A stretch of DNA of 64,000 nt from NCBI GenBank assembly GCA_018401645.1, contig JAGYKK010000009.1:1-64000 (forward strand), in the 5' to 3' direction. This document shows, piece by piece, positions 1 through 9,959 of the stretch. Made by a program: the position numbers and the translations under genes. The DNA is from Mycobacterium sp. (GTDB taxonomy: Bacteria > Actinomycetota > Actinomycetes > Mycobacteriales > Mycobacteriaceae). A model generated the notes under the pieces. It was not told the origin of the DNA and searched no databases. It saw only the letters and a list, made by a program, of their open reading frames with translations. Numbering within the stretch: position 1 is the first letter of the stretch; every line of letters begins with the position of its first letter.

Positions 1-43
1 ACCCTATGCGGCGTTACGGCGTGATGGGGTAGATCATTGAGCT

Positions 44-1501
44 ATGGCTAATTCAGATGTCTCGCGGTTGTTGGCGTCGGTACCCACCGGCCTGTGGATC
101 GGCGGGGAGGAGCGTCCTGCGGCCTCCACCTTCGAGGTGCTCAACCCGGCCAGTGACGAGGTGCTCGCGACGCTGGCCAATGCTGACGCCGCCGACGCGG
201 TCGCCGCCCTCGACACGGCCTGCGCGGTGCAACACGAATGGGCCGCCACCCCGGCCCGAGAGCGCGGCGAGATTCTTCGGTCGGTGTTCGAGATGATCAT
301 CGACCGTGCCGACGACTTCGCGACCTTGATGACCCTGGAGATGGGCAAGGTCCTCACTGAAAGCATGGGCGAGGTCAGGTATGGCGCTGAATTCTTCCGC
401 TGGTTTGCTGAGGAGGCCGTCCGCATCCACGGCCGGTACGCCCCTAGCCCGGCCGGGACCGGCCGCATTGTGGTCACCAAACAGCCCGTGGGCCCCTGCT
501 ACGCGATCACCCCGTGGAACTTCCCGCTGGCCATGGGCACTCGCAAGATCGGCCCGGCACTGGCGGCGGGTTGCACCATGATCGTCAAGCCGGCCCAGGA
601 GACGCCGCTGACCATGATGCTGCTGGCTAAGCTCATCGACGAAGCCGGACTGCCCAAGGGGGTGCTGTCGGTGCTCCCGAGCAATCAGCCGCGTGAGGTC
701 ACCACCGCGCTGATCGAGGACGGTCGTTTGCGCAAGATGAGTTTCACCGGTTCGACCGGGGTGGGCAAGGCGCTGTTGAGGCAGTCCGCCGACGCGCTGC
801 TGCGGACCTCGATGGAACTCGGCGGCAACGCACCGTTCGTGGTGTTCGACGACGCCGATGTCGACACCGCTGTGGAAGCCGCGATGCTGGCCAAGATGCG
901 CAACGGCGGGGAGGCCTGCACGGCCGCCAACCGGCTCTATGTCGCCAACGACCTGCTCGATGACTTCACCGACAAGTTCGTCAAGAAGATGGGGGAGTTG
1001 ACGCTCGGCAACGGACTTGATCCGGCGTCTAAATTGGGTCCACTGATCAACCCAAAGCAGGTCGCCTCCGTGCAGGAACTGGTGGACGACGCCGTGGAGA
1101 AGGGCGCCACCGTCGCGCTCGGCGGCCGCTCACCGGGCGGTCCGGGCAACTTCTACCCGGCCACCGTGCTGACCGGCGTCCCCGCTGACGCCCGCATCCT
1201 CAAGGAGGAGGTGTTTGGTCCGGTCGCCCCGATTGTCGGCTTCGACACCGAGGAGCAGGGCATCGCCGCGGCCAACGACACCGAATACGGTCTCGCGGCC
1301 TACATCTTCACCGAGTCACTGGACCGGGCGCTGCGGGTGGCCGAGGCCGTCCAGGCCGGCATGGTGGGGGTCAACCGCGGGGTGATCTCGGATCCGGCCG
1401 CGCCGTTCGGTGGCGTCAAGGCGTCGGGGTTCGGCCGCGAGGGCGGCTTCGAAGGCATCGAGGAGTACCTCGACGTCAAGTACATCGCCCTGACGAAGTA
1501 G
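44..1501 (+). CDS. NAD(P)-dependent aldehyde dehydrogenase, succinate-semialdehyde dehydrogenase type
   Basis: Cytosolic aldehyde dehydrogenase of 485 aa, most like the GabD succinate-semialdehyde dehydrogenases that oxidise succinic semialdehyde to succinate. Visible landmarks are the PWNFP oxyanion segment (Asn159), the FTGSTGVGK nucleotide-binding turn near 235-242, the MELGG general base (Glu258), the nucleophile in GGEACTAANR (Cys292) and the EEVFGPV motif. Length fits the family. ATG start at 44 is the first in frame. Its product would feed succinate to the TCA cycle, and sucCD lies 4 kb downstream, but they are not one operon. Substrate is inferred from overall similarity only; other aliphatic semialdehydes are possible. 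It is not at this position in M. tuberculosis as far as I recall. Confidence 0.88.
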   Translation: MANSDVSRLLASVPTGLWIGGEERPAASTFEVLNPASDEVLATLANADAADAVAALDTACAVQHEWAATPARERGEILRSVFEMIIDRADDFATLMTLEMGKVLTESMGEVRYGAEFFRWFAEEAVRIHGRYAPSPAGTGRIVVTKQPVGPCYAITPWNFPLAMGTRKIGPALAAGCTMIVKPAQETPLTMMLLAKLIDEAGLPKGVLSVLPSNQPREVTTALIEDGRLRKMSFTGSTGVGKALLRQSADALLRTSMELGGNAPFVVFDDADVDTAVEAAMLAKMRNGGEACTAANRLYVANDLLDDFTDKFVKKMGELTLGNGLDPASKLGPLINPKQVASVQELVDDAVEKGATVALGGRSPGGPGNFYPATVLTGVPADARILKEEVFGPVAPIVGFDTEEQGIAAANDTEYGLAAYIFTESLDRALRVAEAVQAGMVGVNRGVISDPAAPFGGVKASGFGREGGFEGIEEYLDVKYIALTK

Positions 1502-1593
1502 TCAACCGGCCCGCTGGACCCGGCGAGGGTGCGCGAACGCCACATTATGGCGGCATGTCGACGCACCGACACGCACGCTCGCGCTAAGGAACC

Positions 1594-1645
1594 TCAGTGC
1601 CCGAGCCGGCGTGGCCTGATAGCCGGCGTCAGTGCCCGAGCCGGC
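1594..1645. repeat. 17-bp direct repeat copying the end of the chorismate mutase gene
   Basis: The 17 bases TCAGTGCCCGAGCCGGC occur at 1594-1610 and again at 1629-1645, 35 bases apart. The second copy is the real stop codon and last codons of the chorismate mutase gene on the minus strand; the first lies just beyond it in the intergenic gap. Confidence 0.8.
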
Positions 1646-1877
1646 CGCGGCCCATCCGCAGCAGCAGCATGGCCAGGTCCTTGCCGTCGACCCCGAGCGC
1701 GCTGTAGCGCTCGATGACCTTCATCTCACGACTGTGCACCAGCCGGGTGCCGCCCGAGGCCATCCGGACCCGGCCGATCACCTGGGAGACCTCGGTGCGC
1801 CGCTGCACCGCGGCCAGGATCTCGGCGTCGAGGCGGTCGATCTCGGCCCGAAGGGCGTCGATGTCGGGCTCGAGCAC
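1629..1877 (-). CDS. Chorismate mutase, AroQ-delta type
   Basis: Converts chorismate to prephenate, the first step toward Phe and Tyr. The protein is a single short AroQ helical domain: IDALRAEIDRLDAEIL at the start and MASGGTRLVHSREMKVIERY in the middle are the hallmarks of the mycobacterial intracellular enzyme (Rv0948c type), which is known to be activated by forming a complex with DAHP synthase. I place the start at a GTG (1877) just before the conserved helix, giving 82 aa; an ATG at 1952 would add 25 unconserved residues and overlap the divergent uvrD1 start, so it is less likely. The divergent arrangement with uvrD1 matches M. tuberculosis. Confidence 0.85.
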   Translation of the reverse strand: MLEPDIDALRAEIDRLDAEILAAVQRRTEVSQVIGRVRMASGGTRLVHSREMKVIERYSALGVDGKDLAMLLLRMGRGRLGH

Positions 1878-1950
1878 CCCCCGAGTGTGCCACTCCGAGC
1901 GGCGCGTACGCAAAAAAAACGTCGCTGAACGGCGGTAGGTTGATGCTGAC

Positions 1951-4278
1951 ATGAGTGCTCACCCAACCAACTCAGCGGCCCCCGCCGGGTCCGGCGAACT
2001 GCTGGACGGTCTCAACGACCAGCAACGGCGAGCCGTACTGCATGAGGGATCCCCGCTACTGATCGTCGCCGGCGCCGGGTCGGGCAAAACGGCGGTGCTG
2101 ACCCGCCGGATCGCCTACCTGCTCGCCGCCCGTGATGTCGGCCCGGGTCAGGTGCTGGCTATCACGTTCACCAACAAGGCTGCGGCCGAGATGCGCGATC
2201 GGGTGGCCCAACTCATTGGACCGCGGGCTCGCAACATGTGGGTGTCGACATTTCATTCCACCTGTGTGCGAATCCTGCGGAGTCAGGCCTCCCTACTGCC
2301 GGGACGCAACTCCAACTTCTCGATCTACGACGCCGATGACTCACGTCGACTATTGCTGATGATCGGCCGCGACATGGGCATCGACGTCAAGCGGTACTCG
2401 CCGCGACTGTTGTCCACTTCGATCTCCAATCTCAAGAACGAGTTGATCACTCCCGAGCAGGCGGTGCTCGATCTGGAGTCGGGTTGCGATGACCTCGTTC
2501 GCATCGTGGCCGAGGTCTATGGGGAGTATCAGCGACGCTTGCGATCCGCGAATGCTTTCGACTTCGACGATCTGATCGGTGAGGCGGTGGCGGTGCTGCA
2601 GAACTATCCGCAGATCGCGCAGTATTACCGTCGACGGTTCCGCCACATCCTGGTCGATGAGTACCAGGACACCAACCACGCCCAGTACGTATTGGTGCGC
2701 GAACTCGTCGGGGTCGCCGCATCCGACGTGGACACCGTGCCGCCCGCCGAGTTGTGCGTCGTTGGGGATGCCGATCAATCCATTTACGCATTCCGGGGCG
2801 CCACGATCCGTAACATCGAAGACTTTGAGCGCGACTTCCCAAGCGCCACAACAATTCTCCTCGAGCAGAACTATCGGTCGACGCAAAATATTTTATCTGC
2901 GGCCAACTCGGTGATAGCCCGCAATAGTGGGCGCCGGGAAAAAAGACTCTGGACCGATGCCGGCAACGGAGAGCCGATCGTCGGTTACGTCGCCGATAAC
3001 GAGCACGACGAGGCCCGATTCGTCGCCGGGGAGATCGATGCGCTCGCCGACCGTGGCGATATCAGCTATAACGACGTCGCTGTCTTCTACCGGACCAACA
3101 ATTCGTCCCGGTCGGTGGAGGAGGTGTTTATTCGCGCCGGTATCCCATACAAGGTGGTCGGCGGCGTCCGGTTCTACGAACGTCGTGAGATTCGGGACAT
3201 CGTCGCCTACCTGAGGGTGCTCAGCAACCCCGGCGACACGGTGAGTCTTCGCCGCATCCTCAATACCCCGCGCCGTGGCATCGGCGATCGCGCCGAGGCC
3301 TGCGTGGCGGTCTACGCCGAGAGTGCCGGTTGTACCTTCGCCGATGCACTCACCGCAGCGGCCGCCGGCCGGGTGCCGATGCTCAACAACCGCGCGGAGA
3401 AGGCGATCGCCGGTTTCGTCAACCTGCTCGACGGTCTGCGTGGGTGCCTCGAGGAGGAACTCGGGAACCTGGTCGAGGCCGTCCTGGACCGTACCGGCTA
3501 CCGCACCGAGTTGGAGTCCTCCAACGATCCGCAGGATCTGGCGCGACTGGACAATCTCAACGAACTAGTCAGCGTCGCGCACGAATTCAGCATTGACCGG
3601 GCCAATGCCGAAGCGCTGGCGACCGAACTCGACACCGAGGACGACGAAATCGCCCCGGCCGGCGCGCTCGCGGAGTTCCTGGAACGGGTTTCCCTGGTTG
3701 CCGACTCCGACGAGTTGCCCGACCAGGACACCGGTGTGGTGACCCTGATGACGTTGCACACTGCCAAGGGCCTGGAATTCCCGGTGGTGTTCGTCACCGG
3801 CTGGGAGGACGGCATGTTCCCGCACATGCGGGCGCTCGGCGACCCGGCTGAACTGAATGAGGAGCGTCGTCTGGCCTACGTCGGCATCACGAGGGCCCGG
3901 GAACGGCTGTACCTCAGCCGCGCCAAGGTTCGATCGTCGTGGGGCCAGCCGATGCTCAACCCGGAGTCGCGTTTCCTGCGGGAGATTCCCGAAGACCTGA
4001 TCGACTGGCGCCGCACCGACACCGCACCGTCGGCGCTGTCGCCGAGTGCCCCGATGGCCGGCCGTTTTGGGTCGCCCCGGCCGTCCCCGTCCGGTGGAGG
4101 GGGCAAGCGGGTCATCGTGGTGCTTTCGGCGGGCGACCGGGTCAACCACGACAAGTACGGGCTGGGTCGGGTCGAGGAGGTCTCCGGTGCCGGGGAGACG
4201 GCAATGTCGCTGATCGACTTCGGCAGCGCCGGCCGTGTCAAGCTCATGCACAACCACGCCCCGGTGCAGAAGTTGTAG
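1951..4278 (+). CDS. uvrD1: ATP-dependent DNA helicase UvrD1/PcrA
   Basis: Superfamily 1A 3'-5' helicase of 775 aa used in nucleotide excision and break repair. Motifs appear in order: Q motif LNDQQRRAV (21-29), Walker A GAGSGKT (41-47), TFTNKAA (Ia), DEYQDT Walker B (236-241), GDADQSIYAFRG (III), QNYRST (IV), TLHTAKGLEFPVVF (V) and YVGITRARERLYL (VI). The C-terminus ends in a small basic/Tudor-like module (AGDRVNHDKYGLGRVEE), which in this family binds RNA polymerase. Length matches M. tuberculosis UvrD1 (Rv0949). ATG at 1951 overlaps the longest possible chorismate mutase reading frame by two bases. The gene is intact. Confidence 0.95.
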   Translation: MSAHPTNSAAPAGSGELLDGLNDQQRRAVLHEGSPLLIVAGAGSGKTAVLTRRIAYLLAARDVGPGQVLAITFTNKAAAEMRDRVAQLIGPRARNMWVSTFHSTCVRILRSQASLLPGRNSNFSIYDADDSRRLLLMIGRDMGIDVKRYSPRLLSTSISNLKNELITPEQAVLDLESGCDDLVRIVAEVYGEYQRRLRSANAFDFDDLIGEAVAVLQNYPQIAQYYRRRFRHILVDEYQDTNHAQYVLVRELVGVAASDVDTVPPAELCVVGDADQSIYAFRGATIRNIEDFERDFPSATTILLEQNYRSTQNILSAANSVIARNSGRREKRLWTDAGNGEPIVGYVADNEHDEARFVAGEIDALADRGDISYNDVAVFYRTNNSSRSVEEVFIRAGIPYKVVGGVRFYERREIRDIVAYLRVLSNPGDTVSLRRILNTPRRGIGDRAEACVAVYAESAGCTFADALTAAAAGRVPMLNNRAEKAIAGFVNLLDGLRGCLEEELGNLVEAVLDRTGYRTELESSNDPQDLARLDNLNELVSVAHEFSIDRANAEALATELDTEDDEIAPAGALAEFLERVSLVADSDELPDQDTGVVTLMTLHTAKGLEFPVVFVTGWEDGMFPHMRALGDPAELNEERRLAYVGITRARERLYLSRAKVRSSWGQPMLNPESRFLREIPEDLIDWRRTDTAPSALSPSAPMAGRFGSPRPSPSGGGGKRVIVVLSAGDRVNHDKYGLGRVEEVSGAGETAMSLIDFGSAGRVKLMHNHAPVQKL

Positions 4279-4312
4279 TCGCGCTATCGCTGGACGGGCC
4301 AGGGGACCGCGC

Positions 4313-5152
4313 TTAACCGCCCAGCGATACGCCGCGGGCTGCCATCCACGACACCGGGTCGGTGGGATTGACGCCGTCGAGTAGCACCGAGAGGTGCAGG
4401 TGGGGCCCGGTGGAGTTACCGCGATTCCCGATGGTGGCGATCTGGTCGCCGGCGAAGACCCGTTGGCCGATCTGGACGGTCCAGCTGTTGATGTGGCCGT
4501 AGCGCGTCACGGTGCCGTCCGCGTGCCGGATCTTGACCCAGGCGCCGTATCCGGAGTTGGTGGGTCCGGCGTCGATGACGATGCCGTCGGAGGCGGCGTA
4601 GATCGGGGTGCCGACCGGTCCGGCCAGGTCGATGCCGTCGTGCAGTGCGCCCCAGCGATAACCGAAGCCCGAGGTGAAGAGCCCCCTGGTCGGCAGCACG
4701 AACAGCGGAAGTTGCAAACGTGCTTCGCGTTCGGCGCGTTCGGCCGCGAAGGCCACGCCCCTGGCGAGTTCCTCGGCGTCCACTGCTGCGGCGGCCGCGG
4801 GTTTGACCGCGACCAGTTCCACGCCGCGGGACGCCGGTGCGGCCTGCGGCGCGGTCAGCGAAGAGGCCAGAACGGTCCGGGTGACGGTCTGCTCGGGGAG
4901 CCGGTCATCGTGTACGCGGCGGCGGCGGCGGCGCTGGCGGCCATTGCCGCGATGAGCACGCGCCCGCGGGCGGCCAGTCGGCTGCCGACGATGCTGTGGG
5001 GTGCGCGGCAGGATGTCGGTGTTCTCGGTGCTGGAGAACATCGGGCGCTCCTCGTGGCGCTCGGTCGCGGCGATCGCTTCATCTGCTACCGGCGAGCCCG
5101 CTACCTGGACCGTTGCCGGGTCAGGGGAGGGAATCGAATTCAGCTGCGTCAA
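4313..5152 (-). CDS. Membrane-anchored M23 (LytM-type) zinc metallopeptidase, two compensating frameshifts
   Basis: Rv0950c-type peptidoglycan endopeptidase homologue. The C-terminal LytM domain keeps the metal ligands: HDGIDLAG (first His and Asp) and HLHLS, with the GHINS loop between them. The main frame reads through but is arginine-rich between about residues 55 and 90. In the neighbouring frame the same DNA (roughly 4890-5000) encodes RGRVLIAAMAASAAAAAAY, a typical signal anchor. I infer two opposite single-base errors, one near 5000 and one near 4895, so the real product has an N-terminal transmembrane helix and faces the periplasm. Start chosen at TTG 5152 because AAGGA sits seven bases upstream; TTG 5158 is too close to it. 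It converges on uvrD1 with a 34-bp gap. Confidence 0.85.
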   Translation of the reverse strand: MTQLNSIPSPDPATVQVAGSPVADEAIAATERHEERPMFSSTENTDILPRTPQHRRQPTGRPRARAHRGNGRQRRRRRRVHDDRLPEQTVTRTVLASSLTAPQAAPASRGVELVAVKPAAAAAVDAEELARGVAFAAERAEREARLQLPLFVLPTRGLFTSGFGYRWGALHDGIDLAGPVGTPIYAASDGIVIDAGPTNSGYGAWVKIRHADGTVTRYGHINSWTVQIGQRVFAGDQIATIGNRGNSTGPHLHLSVLLDGVNPTDPVSWMAARGVSLGG

Positions 5153-5403
5153 AACCAAGTCCTTGAGTCGTGACCAAAGCGTTATCTAGACCGCCTGACG
5201 GTAACCAAAATGAGACCAACGTGGCAACCCGTCCTCAAATAACGCCCGGGATTGTGACTTGAATCACCCTGTCCCGTTTGGGGTCAACCGGCGCGGGGTG
5301 GGCGCGTCTCGCGGGCCGGTTGGCTGTATATACAGTTCCCCACGGAGCGACTCCGTCACACGACGCACGGCAGGTCACAGGACACCCGACAGACAGTGAG
5401 CCG

Positions 5404-6579
5404 ATGGATCTTTTTGAGTACCAGGCGAAGGAATTGTTCGCTAAGCACGCAGTGCCGACCACGCCGGGACGGGTGACTACCTCAGCCGCCGACGCGGAGG
5501 CGATTGCGACCGAGATCGGCCGACCAGTGATGGTCAAGGCCCAGGTCAAGGCCGGTGGCCGAGGTAAGGCGGGCGGCGTCAAATACGCGGCCACGCCCGA
5601 GGAGGCCTTCACCCACGCCTCGAACATCCTGGGCCTCGATATCAAGGGCCACGTCGTGAAGAAGTTGCTGGTTGCCGAGGCCAGTGACATCGCCGAGGAG
5701 TACTACGTCTCCTTCCTGCTCGACCGTGCCAACCGCACCTACCTCGCGATGTGCTCAGTGGAGGGCGGCATGGAGATCGAGGAGGTGGCCGCCACGAAAC
5801 CGGATCGGCTGGCCAAAGTCCCGGTGGACGCCGTCAAGGGGGTCGACGTGGCCTTCGCTCGTTCGATCGCCGAGCAGGGCCACCTGCCCGCCGAGGTCCT
5901 CGATGCCGCGGCAGTGACCATTTCCAAGCTTTGGGAGGTGTTCGTCGCCGAGGACGCCACCCTGGTCGAGGTCAATCCGCTGGTGCGCACCCCCGACGAT
6001 CGGATTCTTGCGCTGGACGGCAAGGTCACCCTCGACGGCAACGCCGGCTTCCGCCATCCCGACCATGCCCAGTTCGAGGATCACGACGCGACCGATCCGC
6101 TGGAACTCAAGGCCAAGCAGCACGACCTGAACTACGTGAAACTCGACGGCGCGGTGGGTGTGATCGGCAACGGTGCCGGCCTGGTGATGTCGACGCTGGA
6201 CGTGGTGGCCTATGCGGGTGAGAAGCATGGCGGCGTCAAGCCGGCGAACTTCCTCGACATCGGCGGTGGAGCCTCGGCCGAGGTGATGGCGGCCGGGTTG
6301 GACGTCATCCTCGGTGACAGCCAGGTGAAAAGCGTGTTCGTGAACGTGTTCGGCGGAATCACGGCCTGCGATGCGGTCGCCACCGGCATCGTGAAGGCGC
6401 TTGAGACACTCGGTTCAGCGGCGAACAAGCCTCTCGTGGTGCGCTTGGACGGCAACAACGTCGATGAGGGCCGTCGCATCCTTGCCGCGGCAAACCATCC
6501 CCTGGTCACTGTGGCGGACACGATGGATTCCGGTGCCGACAAAGCTGCACAACTGGCTGCCGCCGGAAAGGACGCATAG
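5404..6579 (+). CDS. sucC: Succinyl-CoA synthetase beta subunit
   Basis: Beta subunit (391 aa) of the TCA-cycle enzyme that converts succinyl-CoA to succinate with nucleotide triphosphate formation. It begins [12 protein letters not shown], contains the ATP-grasp segment [19 protein letters not shown] (residues about 41-59), VEVNPLV, and the C-terminal ligase domain with [12 protein letters not shown] and [14 protein letters not shown] 5404 gives the canonical N-terminus; the 42 codons in frame upstream are unconserved. sucD starts 2 bases after the stop, so the two are co-translated. Confidence 0.96.
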   Translation: MDLFEYQAKELFAKHAVPTTPGRVTTSAADAEAIATEIGRPVMVKAQVKAGGRGKAGGVKYAATPEEAFTHASNILGLDIKGHVVKKLLVAEASDIAEEYYVSFLLDRANRTYLAMCSVEGGMEIEEVAATKPDRLAKVPVDAVKGVDVAFARSIAEQGHLPAEVLDAAAVTISKLWEVFVAEDATLVEVNPLVRTPDDRILALDGKVTLDGNAGFRHPDHAQFEDHDATDPLELKAKQHDLNYVKLDGAVGVIGNGAGLVMSTLDVVAYAGEKHGGVKPANFLDIGGGASAEVMAAGLDVILGDSQVKSVFVNVFGGITACDAVATGIVKALETLGSAANKPLVVRLDGNNVDEGRRILAAANHPLVTVADTMDSGADKAAQLAAAGKDA

Positions 6580-6581
6580 CC

Positions 6582-7483
6582 ATGTCCATCTTTCTGAACA
6601 AGGACTCCAAGGTCATCGTCCAAGGCATCACCGGCGGTGAAGCCACCAAACACACCGCACTCATGCTCAAGGCCGGCACCCAGGTGGTCGGTGGTGTGAA
6701 CGCCCGCAAGGCTGGAACCACCGTGTCGCACAAGGACGCCGACGGCAACGACGTCGAGTTGCCGGTTTTCGGTTCGGTGTCCGAGGCGATGGAGAAGACC
6801 GGCGCCGACACCTCGATCGCCTTCGTGCCACCGAAGTTCGCCAAGGATGCCGTCATCGAGGCCATCGACGCCGAGATTGGGCTTCTGGTCGTCATCACCG
6901 AGGGAATTCCGGTGCAGGACACCGCTTATGCCTGGGCCTACAACGTCGACCACGGGAACAAGACCCGCATTATCGGCCCGAACTGCCCGGGCATCATCAC
7001 CCCGGGTGAGGCGCTGGTCGGCATCACCCCGGCCAACATCACCGGTAAGGGCCCGATCGGTCTGGTGTCGAAGTCGGGCACGCTGACCTACCAGATGATG
7101 TACGAGTTGCGGGATCTGGGATTCTCCACGGCGATCGGCATCGGCGGCGACCCGGTGATCGGTACCACCCACATCGACGCCATCGCCGCGTTCGAGAAGG
7201 ACCCGGAGACCAAGGTCATCGTGATGATCGGAGAGATCGGCGGCGACGCCGAAGAACGCGCGGCCGACTACATCAAGGCGAACGTGACCAAGCCGGTCGT
7301 CGGCTACGTGGCAGGCTTCACCGCCCGGAGGGCAAGACCATGGGCCATGCCAGCGCCATCGTGTCCGGCTCGTCGGGCACCGCCGCAGCGAAACAGGAGG
7401 CGCTCGAGGCGGCCGGTGTCAAGGTCAACAAACACCCTCAGCCGCAGCCGAACTGGCCCGGCAAATCCTGAAAGAGCCTCTGA
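6582..7483 (+). CDS. sucD: Succinyl-CoA synthetase alpha subunit (frameshifted)
   Basis: Alpha subunit carrying the CoA-binding Rossmann domain ([15 protein letters not shown]) and the phosphohistidine. The first 246 codons are clean up to GYVAGFTA. There a C is missing from a run (about 7324-7327); in the next frame [19 protein letters not shown] follows, containing the catalytic His of GHASA. A second base is missing near 7430 in an A-rich stretch, after which [11 protein letters not shown] is the expected C-terminus. The exact stop is uncertain; TGA 7481-7483 is the best fit. Active-site motifs survive in all segments and its partner sucC is intact, so I favour sequencing error over loss. 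Confidence 0.88.
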
Positions 7484-7488
7484 TCCCC

Positions 7489-9004
7489 ATCAGTCCGCGC
7501 ACGCCGGTGCTCGTCGGCGTCGGTCAGTTCACCGAACGGATCGACGACCCAGCCGCGGTATGTCGTCCGGTGGACTTGGCGGTCGCGGGGCCGCTGCGGC
7601 GCTGGCGGATACCGCGGCATCCGCGTCGGTCGGGCAGGCCGTCGACACATCGTCGGCATCCGCCAGTTCGAGATCTCCGGCCATCAGGCGCCCCCGTTGG
7701 GCTGTTCCACCAACTACCCGCGCTCGGTGGCCAGCCGAGTCGGCGCCGCACCGGCTCGCGCGGTGCTGGAACCCATTGGGGGACAGGGGCCTCAGCACGT
7801 ACTCACCGAATTCGCCGGTGCGATCGCCGCGGGCGCGGCAGACGTCGTGCTGGTGGTGGGTTCGGAGAATGGATCCACGCTGCGGTACTTCGCCAATCGC
7901 GACGACAAACCCGATCACTCCGAGACCATTGAGGGTCAACTGGAAGACCGCGGTTACGGCTACGAGGGGTTGTTCGACGACTACACCGTCGCGCACGGAC
8001 TACTCGGTGCACCGGCCCAGTACGGGTTGCTGGAGAACGCGCGCCGCGCCAAGGTGGGCCTCACCGTGTCCGACTACCGGCGCTCGATGGCCGAACTGTT
8101 CGCACCCTTCGCCAAAGTCGCTGCCAAGAACCCATTCTCGGCATCAGCGGCGGAACGCACCGTCGAGGAAATCCTGACCGTCGACTCCGACAACCGGATG
8201 ATCTGCGACCCGTATCCGCGGCTGCTGGTGGCCCGCGACCAGGTCAACCAGGGTGCCGCGGCCGTGTTGATGTCGGTGGAGGCCGCCCGGCGCCTCGGCG
8301 TGCCACCGGAGAAGTGGGTGTACCTACGCGGGCATGCGGACCTTATCGACCAGTCGCTGCTGGACCGCGATGATCTGGGCTTCAACTCCGCGTCGATCCT
8401 GGCGGTGCACGAGGCGCTCACCGTGGCCGGAATCGGGCTGGACGACATCGCGACCTTCGACCTGTACAGCTGCTTCCCGGTGCCGGTCTTCAACTTCTGC
8501 GACGGCATGGGCCTTGCCACCGACGACCCGCGCGGGCTCACGCTGACCGGTGGTTTGCCGTACTTCGGCGGGCCGGGCAACGGCTACTCGCTGCACGGGA
8601 TCGCCGAAACCGTTGGCCGAATGCGGGCGGCGCCAGGTGCATTCGGACTCGTGGCGGCCAACGGGGGAATCATGAGTAAGTACTCGGTCGGGGTGTACTC
8701 CACGTCGGCGACCGACTGGGTGCCGGATAACAGCGCGGAGTTGTGCGCGCAGGTCAATGCCAAGCCCGCGACGCCGGTGTCGGTGCGTCCTGACGGTACC
8801 GCCACGATCGAGACCTATACGGTCCGCTACGACTGGCCGGTACGCACCGGCATCGTCGTGGGTCGACTGGATTCCGACAACAGCCGCTTCTTGGCGCTGG
8901 TCGATGACGAGAACCTCGTCGAATTGCTCAGTCATGGTGAACCGCTCGGAGCGCGGATCACAGTGCTGCCCACCGAGAAAGGGAATCGGGCCGTACCGGC
9001 GTGA
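7489..9004 (+). CDS. Thiolase-like protein type 1 (acetyl-CoA acetyltransferase family), frameshifted near its start
   Basis: Thiolase-fold protein of about 500 aa. It starts [18 protein letters not shown] and, after frame changes near 7600 and 7660, continues [17 protein letters not shown], then [13 protein letters not shown], then a long clean frame from about 7690. The clean part has [20 protein letters not shown], the FDLYSCFPV and [20 protein letters not shown] segments of the second thiolase half, and an extra roughly 100-residue C-terminal domain ([20 protein letters not shown] onward). That extra domain marks the TLP1 group described from mycobacteria, which binds CoA but is poorly understood in function. 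It directly follows sucCD on the same strand. The initiation codon is not clear. Confidence 0.75.
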
Positions 9005-9008
9005 GTCT

Positions 9009-9857
9009 CTAAGTCATCGCCGCGAGCTTGCCGGCCAGCCGTTCGACGTAGGCGGCTACCTCGTCGGCTGTTTTGTCAGGCAACCCGAAGAGCACCTCGG
9101 TGACACCGATTCGGGCCCAGTGGTCAAGCTTTTCGGCGACCGGTTTGAAGTCCAGTGCCACGATCTGCGGTGCGCCGGTGCGGCCGGCGTCCGCCCAGAT
9201 CTGTTGGAGCAGTTTCACCGGAGCGTCGATGTCGAAGTCGCGGGGGGTGGTGATCCAGCCGTCCGCGGAGCGGGCGATCCAGGTGAAGTTTTTTTCATTG
9301 CCCGCCGCACCGACGAGCACCGGGATGTGCTGCTGCACCGGTTTAGGCCATGACCAGCTGGGTCCGAACGAGACGAACTCGCCGTCATAGGCCGCTTCCT
9401 CCTCGGTCCACAGGGCGCGCATCGCCTCGATGTACTCGCGCAGCATGGTTCGGCGCCGTTTCGGCGGCACCTTATGGTTGGCGAGCTCATCGGTGTTCCA
9501 ACCGAATCCGACACCGACGCTGACTCGACCACCGGACAGATGGTCAAGTGTGGCAATGGTTTTCGCAAGGCTAATCGGATCGTGTTCAACCGGCAGTGAA
9601 ACCGCCGTGGACAGCCGCACCCGGGAGGTGACGGCGGCCGCGGTAGCCAGGCTGACCCAGGGATCCAGGGTGCGCATGTAACGGTCATCGGGCAGCGACT
9701 CGTCCCCGGTGGTCGGGTGAGCTGCCTCCCGCTTGACCGGGATATGGGTGTGCTCGGGCACGTAGAAGGTGGTGAAGCCATGGTCGTCGGCAAGCTTGGC
9801 GGCGGCTGCCGGGGTGATTCCGCGGTCGCTGGTGAAAAGGACGAGCCCGTATTCCAT
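9009..9857 (-). CDS. LLM-class F420-dependent oxidoreductase
   Basis: TIM-barrel luciferase-like protein of 282 aa, orthologous by position and sequence to Rv0953c. Family features include the N-terminal strand YGLVLFTSDRGITPAAAAKLAD, LDHLSGGRVSVGVGFGWNTDEL, the segment RRRTMLREYIEAMRALWTEEEA and a C-terminal IGVTEVLFGLPDKTADEV. Members use cofactor F420 for hydride transfer; the substrate cannot be told from sequence. ATG 9857 was chosen over an upstream in-frame ATG because the upstream 49 codons are arginine-rich and unlike the family. Its stop lies five bases from the convergent TLP1 stop. Confidence 0.88.
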   Translation of the reverse strand: MEYGLVLFTSDRGITPAAAAKLADDHGFTTFYVPEHTHIPVKREAAHPTTGDESLPDDRYMRTLDPWVSLATAAAVTSRVRLSTAVSLPVEHDPISLAKTIATLDHLSGGRVSVGVGFGWNTDELANHKVPPKRRRTMLREYIEAMRALWTEEEAAYDGEFVSFGPSWSWPKPVQQHIPVLVGAAGNEKNFTWIARSADGWITTPRDFDIDAPVKLLQQIWADAGRTGAPQIVALDFKPVAEKLDHWARIGVTEVLFGLPDKTADEVAAYVERLAGKLAAMT

Positions 9858-9959
9858 CCTGAGATTAGAACGTGTTCCAGTAATAGGGGCAAGGGCGGGC
9901 CTGCGCTGACACGCCCGCGGTCGGCCATCGGCCCTACCCGGTGCGCTAGCGTGAGGCCT

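Noticed and set aside
7320..7440. Programmed ribosomal frameshifting in sucD
   Set aside because: No slippery heptamer with downstream structure is evident, sucD is not known to use it, and similar breaks occur throughout the window.
6582..8177. A 531-aa fusion of SucD with a novel C-terminal domain
   Set aside because: The C-terminal part is out-of-frame TLP1 DNA; a missing C at about 7325 explains the false fusion.
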